Both the position numbers and the translations under genes were made by a program. This document shows positions 24,647-33,803 of a DNA stretch of 64,000 nt, piece by piece (within the stretch, counting starts at the first letter, position 1; each line of letters begins with the position of its first letter). This DNA comes from Erysipelotrichaceae bacterium (GTDB lineage Bacteria; Bacillota_I; Bacilli_A; Erysipelotrichales; Erysipelotrichaceae), in assembly GCA_017432885.1 (NCBI GenBank), contig JAFRIE010000018.1, positions 1-64,000 of the forward strand. Direction: 5' to 3'. The notes beneath the pieces are model-generated. The model saw only the letters and a program-made list of their open reading frames with translations. It was not told the origin of the DNA and searched no databases.

Positions 24647-27256
24647 TCAATTCGACGTATTGACTTTCATCAACAAACGATATCGTATAGAATCCGTTAG
24701 AAATGAAATGTTTCTGTTGTTATATTCATGGGATTCGTATTGCGTATTGAAGCGGTTATCGATTTCAAGCAGATCAGAATAAGAACCGTTTCTTATCTTC
24801 AACATGATCCGATATTCGCCTTCCAGTCCGCTCAGGTCCGCTTTCGCACTATAACAGATATGATCCATATTGTAACTTGAATCATAGAAAGATGAATAAT
24901 CGAAAGAACAAGGCTTTGTTTCTGTCGGTACCGGAATTGTTTCATTCCGATTGACGAGATAAAGCTGGTGCATATTGTCTTCTGAATCATAGTTTAGATA
25001 GTAGATCATTCCCACACCATCGAACAGTGCGTATTCTTTCCCGTCATCATTTTGATATGTAACATTATCTATCGTTGCCAAGGAAGATCGCATGGATGGT
25101 TTATTTACAGCGGTATAATCAAGCTCTGCTGAATCAATATCCAGTTCGATACGATATCCATATATTTCATTTAACGCTATTTTATATACTTTATTTTCGT
25201 TTTGATTGGTAAGCAGACTGAATTCAGACTGGTTGCATTTCAGCAAGGATTGCGCATATGCCGTATTTTCAATCCTTGTTTCAATTCTGAAAATATAAGA
25301 ACCCTCATCCAAGTTTGAAATATCGTAGGATCCTCTGAAACCAGCCCAGGTATAATTATGCCCGTCATTCAGGTTGTACCAGGCGGTATCGATATTCTCA
25401 CAAATAAACGAATCAACCAGTTCCTGATTGGAAAGATCATAAATATTTATTTTGTGAGAAACGGAATCTTTTTCTTTAAAATCGTAGGAGGAGAGTCCGC
25501 CGATGCCGGAAATCGTTAGAATCTGATCATCCATTTTGATTGAATCAACAATCGTAAAACTCTCTGCTTCGACCGGATTCGTCAAAATCTGCTGCACTGA
25601 TTTGTTATTGAGGAGAATTACATCTTCCGTATCAATATATCCAACCGATTTATCCCAGTCATATGTCAAAATACCGTCTTCCGTATTGATCGATCCGTTT
25701 TTAACCGGATTTGTCGATTGGATTTTATATCTTCCATCGGTCTGGTTTATTACCAGAACTGTCAGATCTTTCTGATAATGTTTCCCGAATCGACCAGTAT
25801 AAAGCACCTGATTGCCGTCATTGCTTTTGTAGATGTTCGGATCCCATTTAATATTTGAATCGTATAAAACATCATTGTAATTATTTTTTACAAAACCAAT
25901 AGTATATGCATTGTAATCGCTCAGATTGCCGTTTTTATTATTGGCATATTTATCGATCTGATAAGCAATTGAGGCGATCTTTACGCCCCAATAAGGATCG
26001 GAAGCGTAGGAAACATTAAATCCGGAACCTTTGTTTCCAACACAGGTTCCAAAATACCTGCGGTTGGTATAATCCATGAACCAGGCCAGGTTTCTTCCCA
26101 TTTGTTCTTTAACGCATGCGGATACTGATGAAAAATATGTGGCATTGTTTGGCGAATCATCATATGCAGCCCAGCCAAAGAGGTTATTACGGTTTACGGC
26201 ATATCCGGATGTACCGTATGCCGACTCCAGGCAGGCCATCGCATAAATCATCAGCGCATTGCAGCCATACTTGTTCTGTGAATTGATAAAGGCATCCGCC
26301 TGATTATACATAACACTCGAGCTTCCCTTAGTTTCTTTCATGAATTGGTTTAAAGTAGCGGCCGAAATGTTGGTTTTACTGCGGATCGGCAAGAACTGGT
26401 AGTAGTTGTAGCATTCCGCAACAAAACTGCTTAATGACGGATCAGCATAGAAACGGATCCCATCGTTAGAATAGTATTTTTTACCGGTTTGCATTCCGGC
26501 ATTTAGATAATTCTCGGCATTATCGGCATTTATTGTATATTCTAATGCTTCATTGCCGTTTTTCCCACTTTTTGGGTATGCTCTGAAATAGTGAAAGACC
26601 AGATCGTAGTATTTGCCGTTTTTTACGATTTCATAGTAGTTCTGTTTTACTTTTACCAGAAACGGTTCTTCATCTTCATAGGTATTGTTTCCACCGAGCC
26701 AGATAGGAATCTGGTTACGGATATATTTTTCCGGAACAAGATCGATATATTCCAGATCGGCATAACCTTCGAAACCGTTCATAACGATCCGGATATAGCC
26801 TTTTCCTGCAGGCGCGATATCATAAATGTCCGGACCGAGTGTTTCAATATAAGTCATCTCATAGTGATTTGAAATATATGTGCTTTTGTAGGCACTGCTG
26901 TTTCTTTCTAACGGATTCTGGAATAAATACATGGTGGAGGAATTTCTTCTTCCTGGGTAAGAATATGCCAGTCCGGAATTCATCGCAACGATTCTTGTTG
27001 GAGAATAAGATTTTCCATAACGAACAACATAATCGTCGTTTTTCTTCATGGCTTTTATTGCGTCATTGAAATTTGCATGACATGAGATCTTGGTAAAGGA
27101 GCCGTCATCATTGATCGAAGATACTTCAAATTGTCCGGTTGAGCATGCCATCGGATAATAGGAATCGGCCGATACGGAAAAACTGCCGGAGACCGGTATC
27201 AGTATACAGATGAGCAGCGCACATAGCACAATATTTATCAGTCGAAATTTTTTCAT
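24647..27256 (-). CDS. Secreted glucosaminidase-domain autolysin, large
   Basis: 869 residues. Signal peptide (about 1-30, ending SVSA-DS), then a 290-residue N-terminal region containing SH3-like or beta-rich sequence, then a GH73-type glucosaminidase domain about 320-440: ALMIYAMACLESAYGTSGYA with probable catalytic Glu344, NNLFGWAAYDDSP, and SDPYWGVKIASIAYQID. This fold cleaves between GlcNAc and MurNAc. The last 430 residues are beta-rich and unassigned; they may bind wall polymer. The ATG at 27254-27256 overlaps the preceding stop (TAATG), so translation is probably coupled. A TTG ten codons upstream is less likely. Confidence 0.82.
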   Translation of the reverse strand: MKKFRLINIVLCALLICILIPVSGSFSVSADSYYPMACSTGQFEVSSINDDGSFTKISCHANFNDAIKAMKKNDDYVVRYGKSYSPTRIVAMNSGLAYSYPGRRNSSTMYLFQNPLERNSSAYKSTYISNHYEMTYIETLGPDIYDIAPAGKGYIRIVMNGFEGYADLEYIDLVPEKYIRNQIPIWLGGNNTYEDEEPFLVKVKQNYYEIVKNGKYYDLVFHYFRAYPKSGKNGNEALEYTINADNAENYLNAGMQTGKKYYSNDGIRFYADPSLSSFVAECYNYYQFLPIRSKTNISAATLNQFMKETKGSSSVMYNQADAFINSQNKYGCNALMIYAMACLESAYGTSGYAVNRNNLFGWAAYDDSPNNATYFSSVSACVKEQMGRNLAWFMDYTNRRYFGTCVGNKGSGFNVSYASDPYWGVKIASIAYQIDKYANNKNGNLSDYNAYTIGFVKNNYNDVLYDSNIKWDPNIYKSNDGNQVLYTGRFGKHYQKDLTVLVINQTDGRYKIQSTNPVKNGSINTEDGILTYDWDKSVGYIDTEDVILLNNKSVQQILTNPVEAESFTIVDSIKMDDQILTISGIGGLSSYDFKEKDSVSHKINIYDLSNQELVDSFICENIDTAWYNLNDGHNYTWAGFRGSYDISNLDEGSYIFRIETRIENTAYAQSLLKCNQSEFSLLTNQNENKVYKIALNEIYGYRIELDIDSAELDYTAVNKPSMRSSLATIDNVTYQNDDGKEYALFDGVGMIYYLNYDSEDNMHQLYLVNRNETIPVPTETKPCSFDYSSFYDSSYNMDHICYSAKADLSGLEGEYRIMLKIRNGSYSDLLEIDNRFNTQYESHEYNNRNISFLTDSIRYRLLMKVNTSN

Positions 27257-28206
27257 TATTCTAATGTCGTTGATATTTTCACCCAATTGTTGCTACTTGA
27301 AAACTTCAGCATTAAACATCCCTTGTAATCAGGATCGGAATTCCCGGAAGATGTTTCAAAAAACAAAGCGCCGTTATCGCCCGAAACAAGTTTTTTATGC
27401 AAACAATTGCCGACTTTTACCGATTCGTATTCTTCTGACAGACATTCTATAACTTCGTCATTATTATCACGAACAAAACGGGCATCTTCTATGATCAGAT
27501 TTTCTTCGGCATTGTTTACATGGATCCGGAACGTATAAACACTTAAAGTAGAAGGTATCTGATATTCTTCACCGTTATGAAGCATCATCGTAGAGATAGA
27601 ACAGGAAGAAACCGTTACATTGGAGTTTCCGATTTCAATATTCTGCTCCGTATCGAACTTGAGGACTGATAAATCATTTGCATTTTTGTCAAGATCAAAT
27701 TCCATCCAGGATGCATCGATTCCGTTCATAATTCTTAAGGTATCACTATCGGTTTTATATGGGATAAATATATTGCATGTGTAAGGGCTGTTATTTGAGA
27801 CAACGACATTTACAATGTTCATCCTGCCTGTCTTATAGCCTTTTTCTTCCAGCTGGTTGATATATTTGGAAACGTTGTTCAGTTTGATTTTTTCAGAGGT
27901 CTGTAGATTTCCTAAATCAAATGAAATGCCGGTTTCTCCAGCAGAATCGAATTTCATTACTGCAATGATAAAACTGAACCCAAGTTCATCTTCGTCATCT
28001 TTATAAACGCTATAATCTTCCAGCTGTATCTGAACATTCTCATCTGTTTTTACAGGCAATGGATCTGCAGCGTTATCATCAGCAGGTCTGTTTTTCCAGA
28101 TGTTATAGATTTTTGAGATCCCAAAAACAAAAAGTCCGATCAATGAAACGGATATTAAGAGCAGTAGAAGAATGCGGTCAATTCTTACTTTACGTATTTT
28201 TGCCAT
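27256..28206 (-). CDS. Uncharacterised single-pass membrane protein
   Basis: 316 residues, not recognised. A basic N-terminus (MAKIRKVRIDR) and one hydrophobic helix (about 12-31) predict an extracellular domain of 280 residues rich in beta strands and Asn/Asp/Ser. Only two cysteines flank the middle strands (SSCSIS and VGNCLHKK), with others near the end. Sandwiched with one-base overlaps between the Phd-like gene and the autolysin, it is likely part of the same surface function. No catalytic motif seen. Confidence 0.7.
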   Translation of the reverse strand: MAKIRKVRIDRILLLLLISVSLIGLFVFGISKIYNIWKNRPADDNAADPLPVKTDENVQIQLEDYSVYKDDEDELGFSFIIAVMKFDSAGETGISFDLGNLQTSEKIKLNNVSKYINQLEEKGYKTGRMNIVNVVVSNNSPYTCNIFIPYKTDSDTLRIMNGIDASWMEFDLDKNANDLSVLKFDTEQNIEIGNSNVTVSSCSISTMMLHNGEEYQIPSTLSVYTFRIHVNNAEENLIIEDARFVRDNNDEVIECLSEEYESVKVGNCLHKKLVSGDNGALFFETSSGNSDPDYKGCLMLKFSSSNNWVKISTTLE

Positions 28207-28418
28207 CAGATCTTTCCTTCCAGTATTTCTTCTTTTTCAATCAGTTCAGAAAATCTGGCGATTGGAATGATTGCCGCCATTGGTTCATTGTTTTTAACGA
28301 TGATCTTTACGTCATCAGGACCAAGCTGTGAAATAATCTTTGCTGCTTTTCCCTGATTCAAATATGAAATAGGAAGAAGAGAATTTAAAGTGACTCTTAG
28401 ATCAGACTTGTATTTCAT
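28206..28418 (-). CDS. Phd/YefM-type DNA-binding protein, no toxin partner
   Basis: 70 residues with the Phd/YefM antitoxin pattern: an N-terminal strand and helix, then KIIVKNNEPMAAIIP and ARFSELIEKEE. Such proteins bind palindromic operators through the N-terminal fold and neutralise toxins with the tail. The next gene encodes a membrane/extracellular protein, not a RelE, Doc or YoeB toxin, so a role as stand-alone regulator of the surface operon is more plausible. No SD; the promoter predicts transcription starting on the A of the ATG. Confidence 0.7.
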   Translation of the reverse strand: MKYKSDLRVTLNSLLPISYLNQGKAAKIISQLGPDDVKIIVKNNEPMAAIIPIARFSELIEKEEILEGKI

Positions 28419-28422
28419 AATT

Positions 28423-28453
28423 AAATATTAAAACATGGCATAATATTTGTCAA
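28423..28453 (-). promoter_or_regulatory. Promoter and palindrome of the Phd-led surface operon
   Basis: TTGACA (28448-28453), 17 bases, TAATAT (28425-28430); initiation seven bases on is 28418, the A of the ATG. Perfect inverted repeat AAATATTA/TAATATTT (28441-28448 and 28423-28430, ten-base spacer) covers the spacer edge and the -10 box, a natural operator position for an autorepressor. Confidence 0.68.
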
Positions 28454-28489
28454 TATATTTATCGATGTATTTATATATCTATTATCTAT

Positions 28490-29512
28490 TTATTTATCGT
28501 TATTTTTATCTATTTCTGTACTAACCATGAAGCGGTAGGAGTCTTCACACATGCGGTCAATATCGAACTGTGCCTTAAAGCCCAGCAGTTTTTCCGCTTT
28601 TTCCGTATCGGCATAACATACCGCGATATCTCCCGGCCTTCTTTCCATGATCTGGTATGGGATCGGCTTCCCGCAGGCTTTCTCATAAGCTTTTAATACT
28701 TCCATGACGGAATAACCTTTTCCTGTGCCGATATTGATTACCTCTGAACCCTTATGATTAAAAGCGTATTCGATGGCTTTCACATGTGCTTTCGCCAGAT
28801 CGACAACGTGAATATAGTCCCTGACTCCTGTTCCATCAGGCGTATCATAATCATTCCCCCAGACGCGCAAATAATCCCGCTGTCCTGTTACTACCTGTGC
28901 AATATACGGTACCAGATTATTCGGAATGCCGTTAGGAATTTCCCCGATCAGTCCTGATTCATGAGCACCTATCGGATTAAAATAACGCAGTAAAACACAA
29001 GAAAGTTCATTATTTGCCTTGCTCATGTCAGTGATAATCATTTCGTTCATTTTCTTGGTCGTACCATAAGGATTTGTCGTCGTTCCTAAGCCGTATTCTT
29101 CTTTAAATGGAACTTCAAAATCATCACCATAGACCGTTGCACTTGATGAGAATACCAGATTATTTACCTGGTATTTCTGCATCAGCTGGTAAAGGTTAAT
29201 GGATCCCGAGATATTGTTTTCATAATATGTCAAAGGAATTCTGACGGATTCCCCTACAGCCTTATAACCGGCAAAATGAATCACGGCATCCAGTTTATTT
29301 TCTGTAAATACCTTTTCAAGCTCTTTTTTGTCAAGAATATCCGTCTGATAAAAAACGGGTTTTTTTCCTGTGATCTGATCTATTTTGTCTAATACTTCAA
29401 TTGAAGAATTATAAAGATTGTCAACGATCACGACATCATAACCGCTGTTGATCAGTTCGACACAAGTATGAGAACCGATATAGCCGGTGCCTCCTGTAAC
29501 AAGGATCTTCAT
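28490..29512 (-). CDS. galE: UDP-glucose 4-epimerase
   Basis: 340 residues. NAD-dependent interconversion of UDP-glucose and UDP-galactose (or the N-acetyl forms). Short-chain dehydrogenase fold with GGTGYIGSHT at the N-terminus, FSSSATVYG (Ser) and NPYGTTKKMNE (catalytic Tyr and Lys), and YFNPIGAHESG typical of GalE. GGAGG before the ATG, three bases after rseP, so it is co-transcribed. It may supply galactose for surface polymers; no other gal gene is nearby. Confidence 0.95.
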   Translation of the reverse strand: MKILVTGGTGYIGSHTCVELINSGYDVVIVDNLYNSSIEVLDKIDQITGKKPVFYQTDILDKKELEKVFTENKLDAVIHFAGYKAVGESVRIPLTYYENNISGSINLYQLMQKYQVNNLVFSSSATVYGDDFEVPFKEEYGLGTTTNPYGTTKKMNEMIITDMSKANNELSCVLLRYFNPIGAHESGLIGEIPNGIPNNLVPYIAQVVTGQRDYLRVWGNDYDTPDGTGVRDYIHVVDLAKAHVKAIEYAFNHKGSEVINIGTGKGYSVMEVLKAYEKACGKPIPYQIMERRPGDIAVCYADTEKAEKLLGFKAQFDIDRMCEDSYRFMVSTEIDKNNDK

Positions 29513-29515
29513 GTT

Positions 29516-30607
29516 TTAACCTCCGATCAGTTTTGAAATGTCATTATATGTAACGAAAAAGAATAAAAGCATAAGCAGGATTACGGAAGCAGTCATAATC
29601 ATGTTTTGCATTTTCTCGTTTAGTGGTTTGCGGATTATCAGTTCAATTAAAGCCAGCAGGACTCTGCCGCCGTCAAAAATCGGCAGCGGTAAGGCATTGA
29701 CGATACCGACGTTGATCGAGATCATAGCGATAAGCTGTATATAGTAGTCTATTCCCAGCGATGCCGCTTCTGAAACCGTAGAGTAGATACCAATCGGTCC
29801 AGAAACGCTGTTTAGATTCATTCCTCTAAACAGGGACAAGAAAGATGACCAAGTCAGTTTGAGAATAAATATCGCATACTCAAAACCGTATTTCCAGCAG
29901 TTGACGAGATTTACATCAACAATCTGAACTGCTTTGTCTGAAAAAGCGATGCCTATCAGATAACGTTGTTCGTCCTCGTAGTATTCCGGAACGATTTCAA
30001 ATTGAAGCGTTTCTCCGTTACGGTCAACGGTAAGCTGCCAGGATCCGTTTCCATCATATGTTCCGGTAAAGGATATCAGTTCGCGATAAGAATCCGGAGC
30101 TAATGATAAACCGTTTGAAAAGCCGATACGGGTCACTATGTCCCCTTCTTGTAGTCCGGATATCGCTGCCGGAGAGTCTTCGACAATAGAAGTAATCTGC
30201 GGCTTGCTGGAAGCGACATACTGTCCATTGTAAAGAATAAGCATCGAATAAATCAGAATAGCAAGTATCAGGTTCATAAAAATCCCTGCCATCATTACGA
30301 TGATTCTCTTCCATACGGCAATTCCGGGTAAAGTTCTTTCAAAAGGAATATTCTCTGTGTCAACTGATGTTTCCAGCTGGTTGTCTGCATCACCGGCCAT
30401 TGCGACAAATCCTCCAACCGGGATTGCACGTAAACAGTATTCTGTTTCTTTGCCTTTCTTGGAAAAAATCTTCGGACCCATTCCGATCGAGTATTCTTTG
30501 CAATAAACACCAAAAAGTTTTGCTGCAACTAAATGTCCAAATTCATGGACCGATACAATAATAGAAAGCAATATAACAAATAAAAGTATGTTTTTTATCA
30601 TAACCAT
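29516..30607 (-). CDS. rseP: Site-2 zinc metalloprotease RseP family
   Basis: Intramembrane protease, about 363 residues. HEFGH near residue 21 in the first helix binds zinc with the Asp of PLPIFDGGRV near residue 315. A PDZ domain lies between (about 130-215, SPAAISGLQEGDIVTRIG). Likely substrates are anti-sigma factors or signal-peptide remnants. Two ATGs (30607 and 30601) are possible; there is no SD and the TATAAT box predicts a leader of only one base for the first. Last member of the rpsB-cdsA-dxr cluster, but with its own promoter. Confidence 0.93.
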   Translation of the reverse strand: MVMIKNILLFVILLSIIVSVHEFGHLVAAKLFGVYCKEYSIGMGPKIFSKKGKETEYCLRAIPVGGFVAMAGDADNQLETSVDTENIPFERTLPGIAVWKRIIVMMAGIFMNLILAILIYSMLILYNGQYVASSKPQITSIVEDSPAAISGLQEGDIVTRIGFSNGLSLAPDSYRELISFTGTYDGNGSWQLTVDRNGETLQFEIVPEYYEDEQRYLIGIAFSDKAVQIVDVNLVNCWKYGFEYAIFILKLTWSSFLSLFRGMNLNSVSGPIGIYSTVSEAASLGIDYYIQLIAMISINVGIVNALPLPIFDGGRVLLALIELIIRKPLNEKMQNMIMTASVILLMLLFFFVTYNDISKLIGG

Positions 30608-30614
30608 CTCTACA

Positions 30615-30623
30615 ATTATAGCA
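30615..30623 (-). promoter_or_regulatory. rseP extended -10 promoter, near-leaderless
   Basis: TGCTATAAT on the minus strand; predicted start 30608, one base before the ATG at 30607. The -10-to-start sequence TATAATTGTAGAGATG nearly equals that of lepB. Confidence 0.6.
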
Positions 30624-30636
30624 CCAAGTCATAAGA

Positions 30637-30656
30637 AAACTCCTGTTTAGGAGTTT
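30637..30656 (-). terminator. Weak hairpin terminator spanning the dxr stop
   Basis: AAACTCC (30650-30656 read on minus) pairs with GGAGTTT (30637-30643); the dxr stop codon lies in the loop, and a short T-run (TTTTCTT) follows. It occupies the -35 region of rseP. Confidence 0.5.
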
Positions 30657-31792
30657 GCCCATAAGTTATCGACATATTCTTTTGCCCATTTATGGGATTC
30701 AATCAGCTGATCTGCCGTCGGATCTTTGATAAAATGAGCGGCCTTCAAAGTATCAAATATATATGTCTCGATGTCAATAAATGAAATTCTTTCTTTTAAG
30801 AACAAAGAGACCGCCTCATCGTTTGCGCCTATCAGTATGGCTCCGAAATTACCGCCGAAACTGCCGATCTTTTTTGCCAGTTTTACCAGCGGGTAGCGCT
30901 GATAATCCATGTTTTTGAAACTTAACGAAGTAATGACATCGAAGTCGACATAATGTGTCAGTCGGTCGGCTTTATGATCCGGATAAAGCAAGGCATATTT
31001 GATGATCGTACGCATATCCGGATTTCCCATCTGTGCAATGATGGATCCGTCTTTGTATTCAACCATCGAATGTACGACAGCTTCTTTATGTAAAACGACA
31101 TCGATCTGATTATAAGGAACATCAAACAGATAATGCGCCTCGATTACTTCAAATCCCTTGTTCATCATCGTCGCTGAATCGATCGTGATCTTTTCACCCA
31201 TACTCCATACAGGATGCCTAAGTGCCTGAGCCAAAGTAACATCTTTAAGTTCTTCCCGGTTCATATCCCGGAAAGCACCGCCGGATCCGGTAATGATCAG
31301 TCTTCTGACATCATCTTTTTTATGTCCTTGCAGACATTGCCAGATTGCTACATGTTCCGAATCGATCGGATACAGCGATACATTGTTTTCTGTTAATGCG
31401 TCGTTAATGATTTTGCCGCCGGCAACAAGTGTTTCTTTGTTTGCCAGAGCGACGTTTTTGTGATTCTGGATCGCAGCAATTGTTGGTTTAAATCCCGTAA
31501 AGCCTAGTAATGCATTTACAAGCAGATCATATTCCTGCAGTTTTGCCATTTTTGTCAGACCATCATCGCCATAGAAAAACTCGGTTTCGGGGAATTTTTC
31601 CTCAAGTACAGTATTCCTTTCAATCGTACAGGCGTATTTCAGTTTAAAATCGTTTAAAAGTACGATCAGATAATCGATATTGTAACCGACAGATGCGCCG
31701 ATCAGATCCAATTCATCCTGATGTTCTCTGATCACATCAACGGTCTGCGTGCCAATAGAGCCTGAAGCTCCTAATAAAATCAGTTTTTTCAT
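30647..31792 (-). CDS. dxr: 1-deoxy-D-xylulose 5-phosphate reductoisomerase
   Basis: Second enzyme of the MEP isoprenoid pathway, NADPH- and metal-dependent, target of fosmidomycin. 381 residues from the ATG at 31790-31792. LGASGSIGTQT is the nucleotide-binding site; IDSEHVAIWQ supplies metal and substrate ligands; PVWSMGEKITIDSATMMNKG is the family core. It overlaps cdsA by four bases (ATGA). It shows that this organism makes isoprenoids by the MEP route, feeding UppS next to it. Confidence 0.96.
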   Translation of the reverse strand: MKKLILLGASGSIGTQTVDVIREHQDELDLIGASVGYNIDYLIVLLNDFKLKYACTIERNTVLEEKFPETEFFYGDDGLTKMAKLQEYDLLVNALLGFTGFKPTIAAIQNHKNVALANKETLVAGGKIINDALTENNVSLYPIDSEHVAIWQCLQGHKKDDVRRLIITGSGGAFRDMNREELKDVTLAQALRHPVWSMGEKITIDSATMMNKGFEVIEAHYLFDVPYNQIDVVLHKEAVVHSMVEYKDGSIIAQMGNPDMRTIIKYALLYPDHKADRLTHYVDFDVITSLSFKNMDYQRYPLVKLAKKIGSFGGNFGAILIGANDEAVSLFLKERISFIDIETYIFDTLKAAHFIKDPTADQLIESHKWAKEYVDNLWANS

Positions 31793-32553
31793 AAGAATAG
31801 ATTCATTAATGTACCAAATAATATTATACAAATAAGATTTGAATCCAGACGATCAAGAATTCCTCCATGGCCGGGAATCAGATTTGAAAAGTCCTTAACG
31901 CCGTAATAACGTTTTATCAGACTGAAAATAAGATCACCGATTTCGCTGACAAACGGCAGACAGAAAGATGCAGTAAGCATCAGCATCGGGCTTAAATCAA
32001 AGAAATGAAAGAGTGCCGCCCAAAGATAGGATGTCAGGAAACCAAAGAACCAGCCTCCCAGGGAACCTTCGATCGTCTTTTTCGGCGATACTCTGGCATT
32101 CATCTTGTGTTTGCCGAATTTTCTGCCCACAAAGAAAGCGAATGTGTCTGTCAGATAAGAAATGATGATTACATAAGCCAGAAGCCACTTGTTATAGTTT
32201 TCCAGATAATCGATATAGTAAGCTGCATAACCCAGCAGTACAGACATCAGAAATAGTGCAGAAACATCCGTAAAGCTTTCCTTTTCCTGAAAGACGGCAA
32301 CGCTGAGTAACAGCAGCATTTCCAGTAGCATGAATTCCTGAGCGTGCCGGTGAAAGAGATAAATCAGTAAAGAAGTGATTAAGAGAATAAAATAAAGCGG
32401 ATAGCTGAAACTTTCTTTTCTGATTTTAACGAATTCATAGGAACCCCAGCCAAGAATAAATAGAAGCAGTCCTTTCATGAAAAAAGAACCGAATAAAACG
32501 GCAATTACGGTTACAGCTAGAACAATAGCACCGCTAATGACTCTCTGTTTCAT
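31789..32553 (-). CDS. cdsA: Phosphatidate cytidylyltransferase
   Basis: Makes CDP-diacylglycerol from phosphatidic acid and CTP. 254 residues with about seven membrane helices. The signature near the C-terminus is complete: SEIGDLIFSLIKRYYGVKD then LIPGHGGILDRLDS. I start it at MKQRVISGAI (GGAGGT four bases upstream), overlapping uppS by 20 bases; 30 further codons upstream would lie inside uppS. Acts on the product chain begun by PlsY. Confidence 0.94.
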   Translation of the reverse strand: MKQRVISGAIVLAVTVIAVLFGSFFMKGLLLFILGWGSYEFVKIRKESFSYPLYFILLITSLLIYLFHRHAQEFMLLEMLLLLSVAVFQEKESFTDVSALFLMSVLLGYAAYYIDYLENYNKWLLAYVIIISYLTDTFAFFVGRKFGKHKMNARVSPKKTIEGSLGGWFFGFLTSYLWAALFHFFDLSPMLMLTASFCLPFVSEIGDLIFSLIKRYYGVKDFSNLIPGHGGILDRLDSNLICIILFGTLMNLFL

Positions 32554-33244
32554 TACGACCTCCAAAATTACGTTTCCGCTTCTGATATTCGGCAATGCAC
32601 TGATCCAGAACATTGCTGTTAAAGTCCGGCCAAAGCGTATCAATAACGATCAGTTCGGAATAAGCCAGCTGGTAAAGGAGAAAATTAGATAGTCTCATCT
32701 CTGAACCGGTTCTGATCAGAAGATCGACCTCAGGAAGATCTTTTGTATACAAATACTCTTTAAAACTATCTTCATCCAATTCCGTCCGGATGCCTTCAAC
32801 ATAATCTTTGGCAAATGCTTTTGCGGCATGAACGATCTCATCTCTGCCGCCGTAATTAAAAGCAAAATTCAGGATCAGACCGGTATTGTTTTTCGTAGTC
32901 TCTATCGCATCGTTAATGACTCTCATTGTTTCGGATGGAATCTTATCCCGATCGCCGATAATCATGACTTTTACATTATTCTCCATCAGTTCCTTAATAT
33001 AGGAAGCAAAGAAGATTTTCGGCAAAGACATAATGTAATTTACTTCATCTTCCGATCTTTTCCAGTTTTCCGTAGAAAAAGCATAAACAGTCAGACAACG
33101 GATACCCAAACTGTTTGCGTAGATCGTAATACTTCTTAAGACTTCTACGCCCTTATAATGTCCTGCAGTACGCGGAAGTTTATTTGTTTTAGCCCAGCGA
33201 CCATTTCCGTCCATGATGATCGCCAAATGATTTAATGTATTCAT
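32534..33244 (-). CDS. uppS: Undecaprenyl diphosphate synthase
   Basis: Cis-prenyltransferase, 236 residues, making the C55 carrier for wall precursors. HLAIIMDGNGRWAK at the N-terminus (catalytic Asp), GHYKGVEVL, YAFSTENWKRS, and RTGSEMRLSNFLLYQLAYSE near 190. Start overlaps the frr stop by one base. Confidence 0.96.
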   Translation of the reverse strand: MNTLNHLAIIMDGNGRWAKTNKLPRTAGHYKGVEVLRSITIYANSLGIRCLTVYAFSTENWKRSEDEVNYIMSLPKIFFASYIKELMENNVKVMIIGDRDKIPSETMRVINDAIETTKNNTGLILNFAFNYGGRDEIVHAAKAFAKDYVEGIRTELDEDSFKEYLYTKDLPEVDLLIRTGSEMRLSNFLLYQLAYSELIVIDTLWPDFNSNVLDQCIAEYQKRKRNFGGRNETESH

Positions 33245-33792
33245 TAGATCGTCATGATCTCTTTTTGTTTTGCTTTGGCCATTTCTTCGATTTTGCCGAT
33301 AAATTTATCGGTTTCTTTCTGGATGTCTTCCAGATAGTTCTTAGAGAAATCTTCCGGGATGCTTTTATCTTTCTTGATTTCTTCATTGACTTCTCTACGA
33401 ATGTTACGGATCTGGACTTTTGCTTCTTCAGCCATCTTATCGACATCCTTGCAATAGCCTTTTCTGGTTTCTTCGGTCAATGCCGGTACTGTTATTCTTA
33501 AAATATCTCCACCGTTCTGTGGCGGAAGATTCAGATCTGAAGTATTGATCGCTCTCTCGATATCCTTTACAGAGTTACGGTCAAATGGTTTAATGCAGAT
33601 CGTTTTGCCTTCCTGAATCGAAACAGATGCGATCTGATTGATCGGAGTCGGAGATCCATAATAATCAACCATAATGCCATCCAGCATATTCGGATTGGCT
33701 CTTCCGGTCCTTACCTTGCTTAAGCAGTTCTGAAAAGAACTGATTGCAGCTTCCATTTTCTCATTTGCGATTTCTACAAATAAATTATCCAT
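33244..33792 (-). CDS. frr: Ribosome recycling factor
   Basis: 182 residues, the usual RRF length, splitting post-termination ribosomes with EF-G. Three-helix-bundle signatures: KVRTGRANPNMLDGIMVDYY near 30 and LTEETRKGYCKDVDKMAEEA near 130. GGAGGTTTT precedes the chosen ATG (33790-33792). Confidence 0.97.
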   Translation of the reverse strand: MDNLFVEIANEKMEAAISSFQNCLSKVRTGRANPNMLDGIMVDYYGSPTPINQIASVSIQEGKTICIKPFDRNSVKDIERAINTSDLNLPPQNGGDILRITVPALTEETRKGYCKDVDKMAEEAKVQIRNIRREVNEEIKKDKSIPEDFSKNYLEDIQKETDKFIGKIEEMAKAKQKEIMTI

Positions 33793-33803
33793 AAAACCTC
33801 CTT

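Noticed and set aside
28206-28418. Type II toxin-antitoxin module
   Set aside because: Only the antitoxin-like half is present; the overlapping next gene has a membrane anchor and no toxin motif, so I do not call a TA system.
28419-28489. AT-rich repeat tract (TATTTATCG twice) after galE as a functional repeat
   Set aside because: Too short and AT-rich to separate from chance; only the promoter and palindrome within it were kept.
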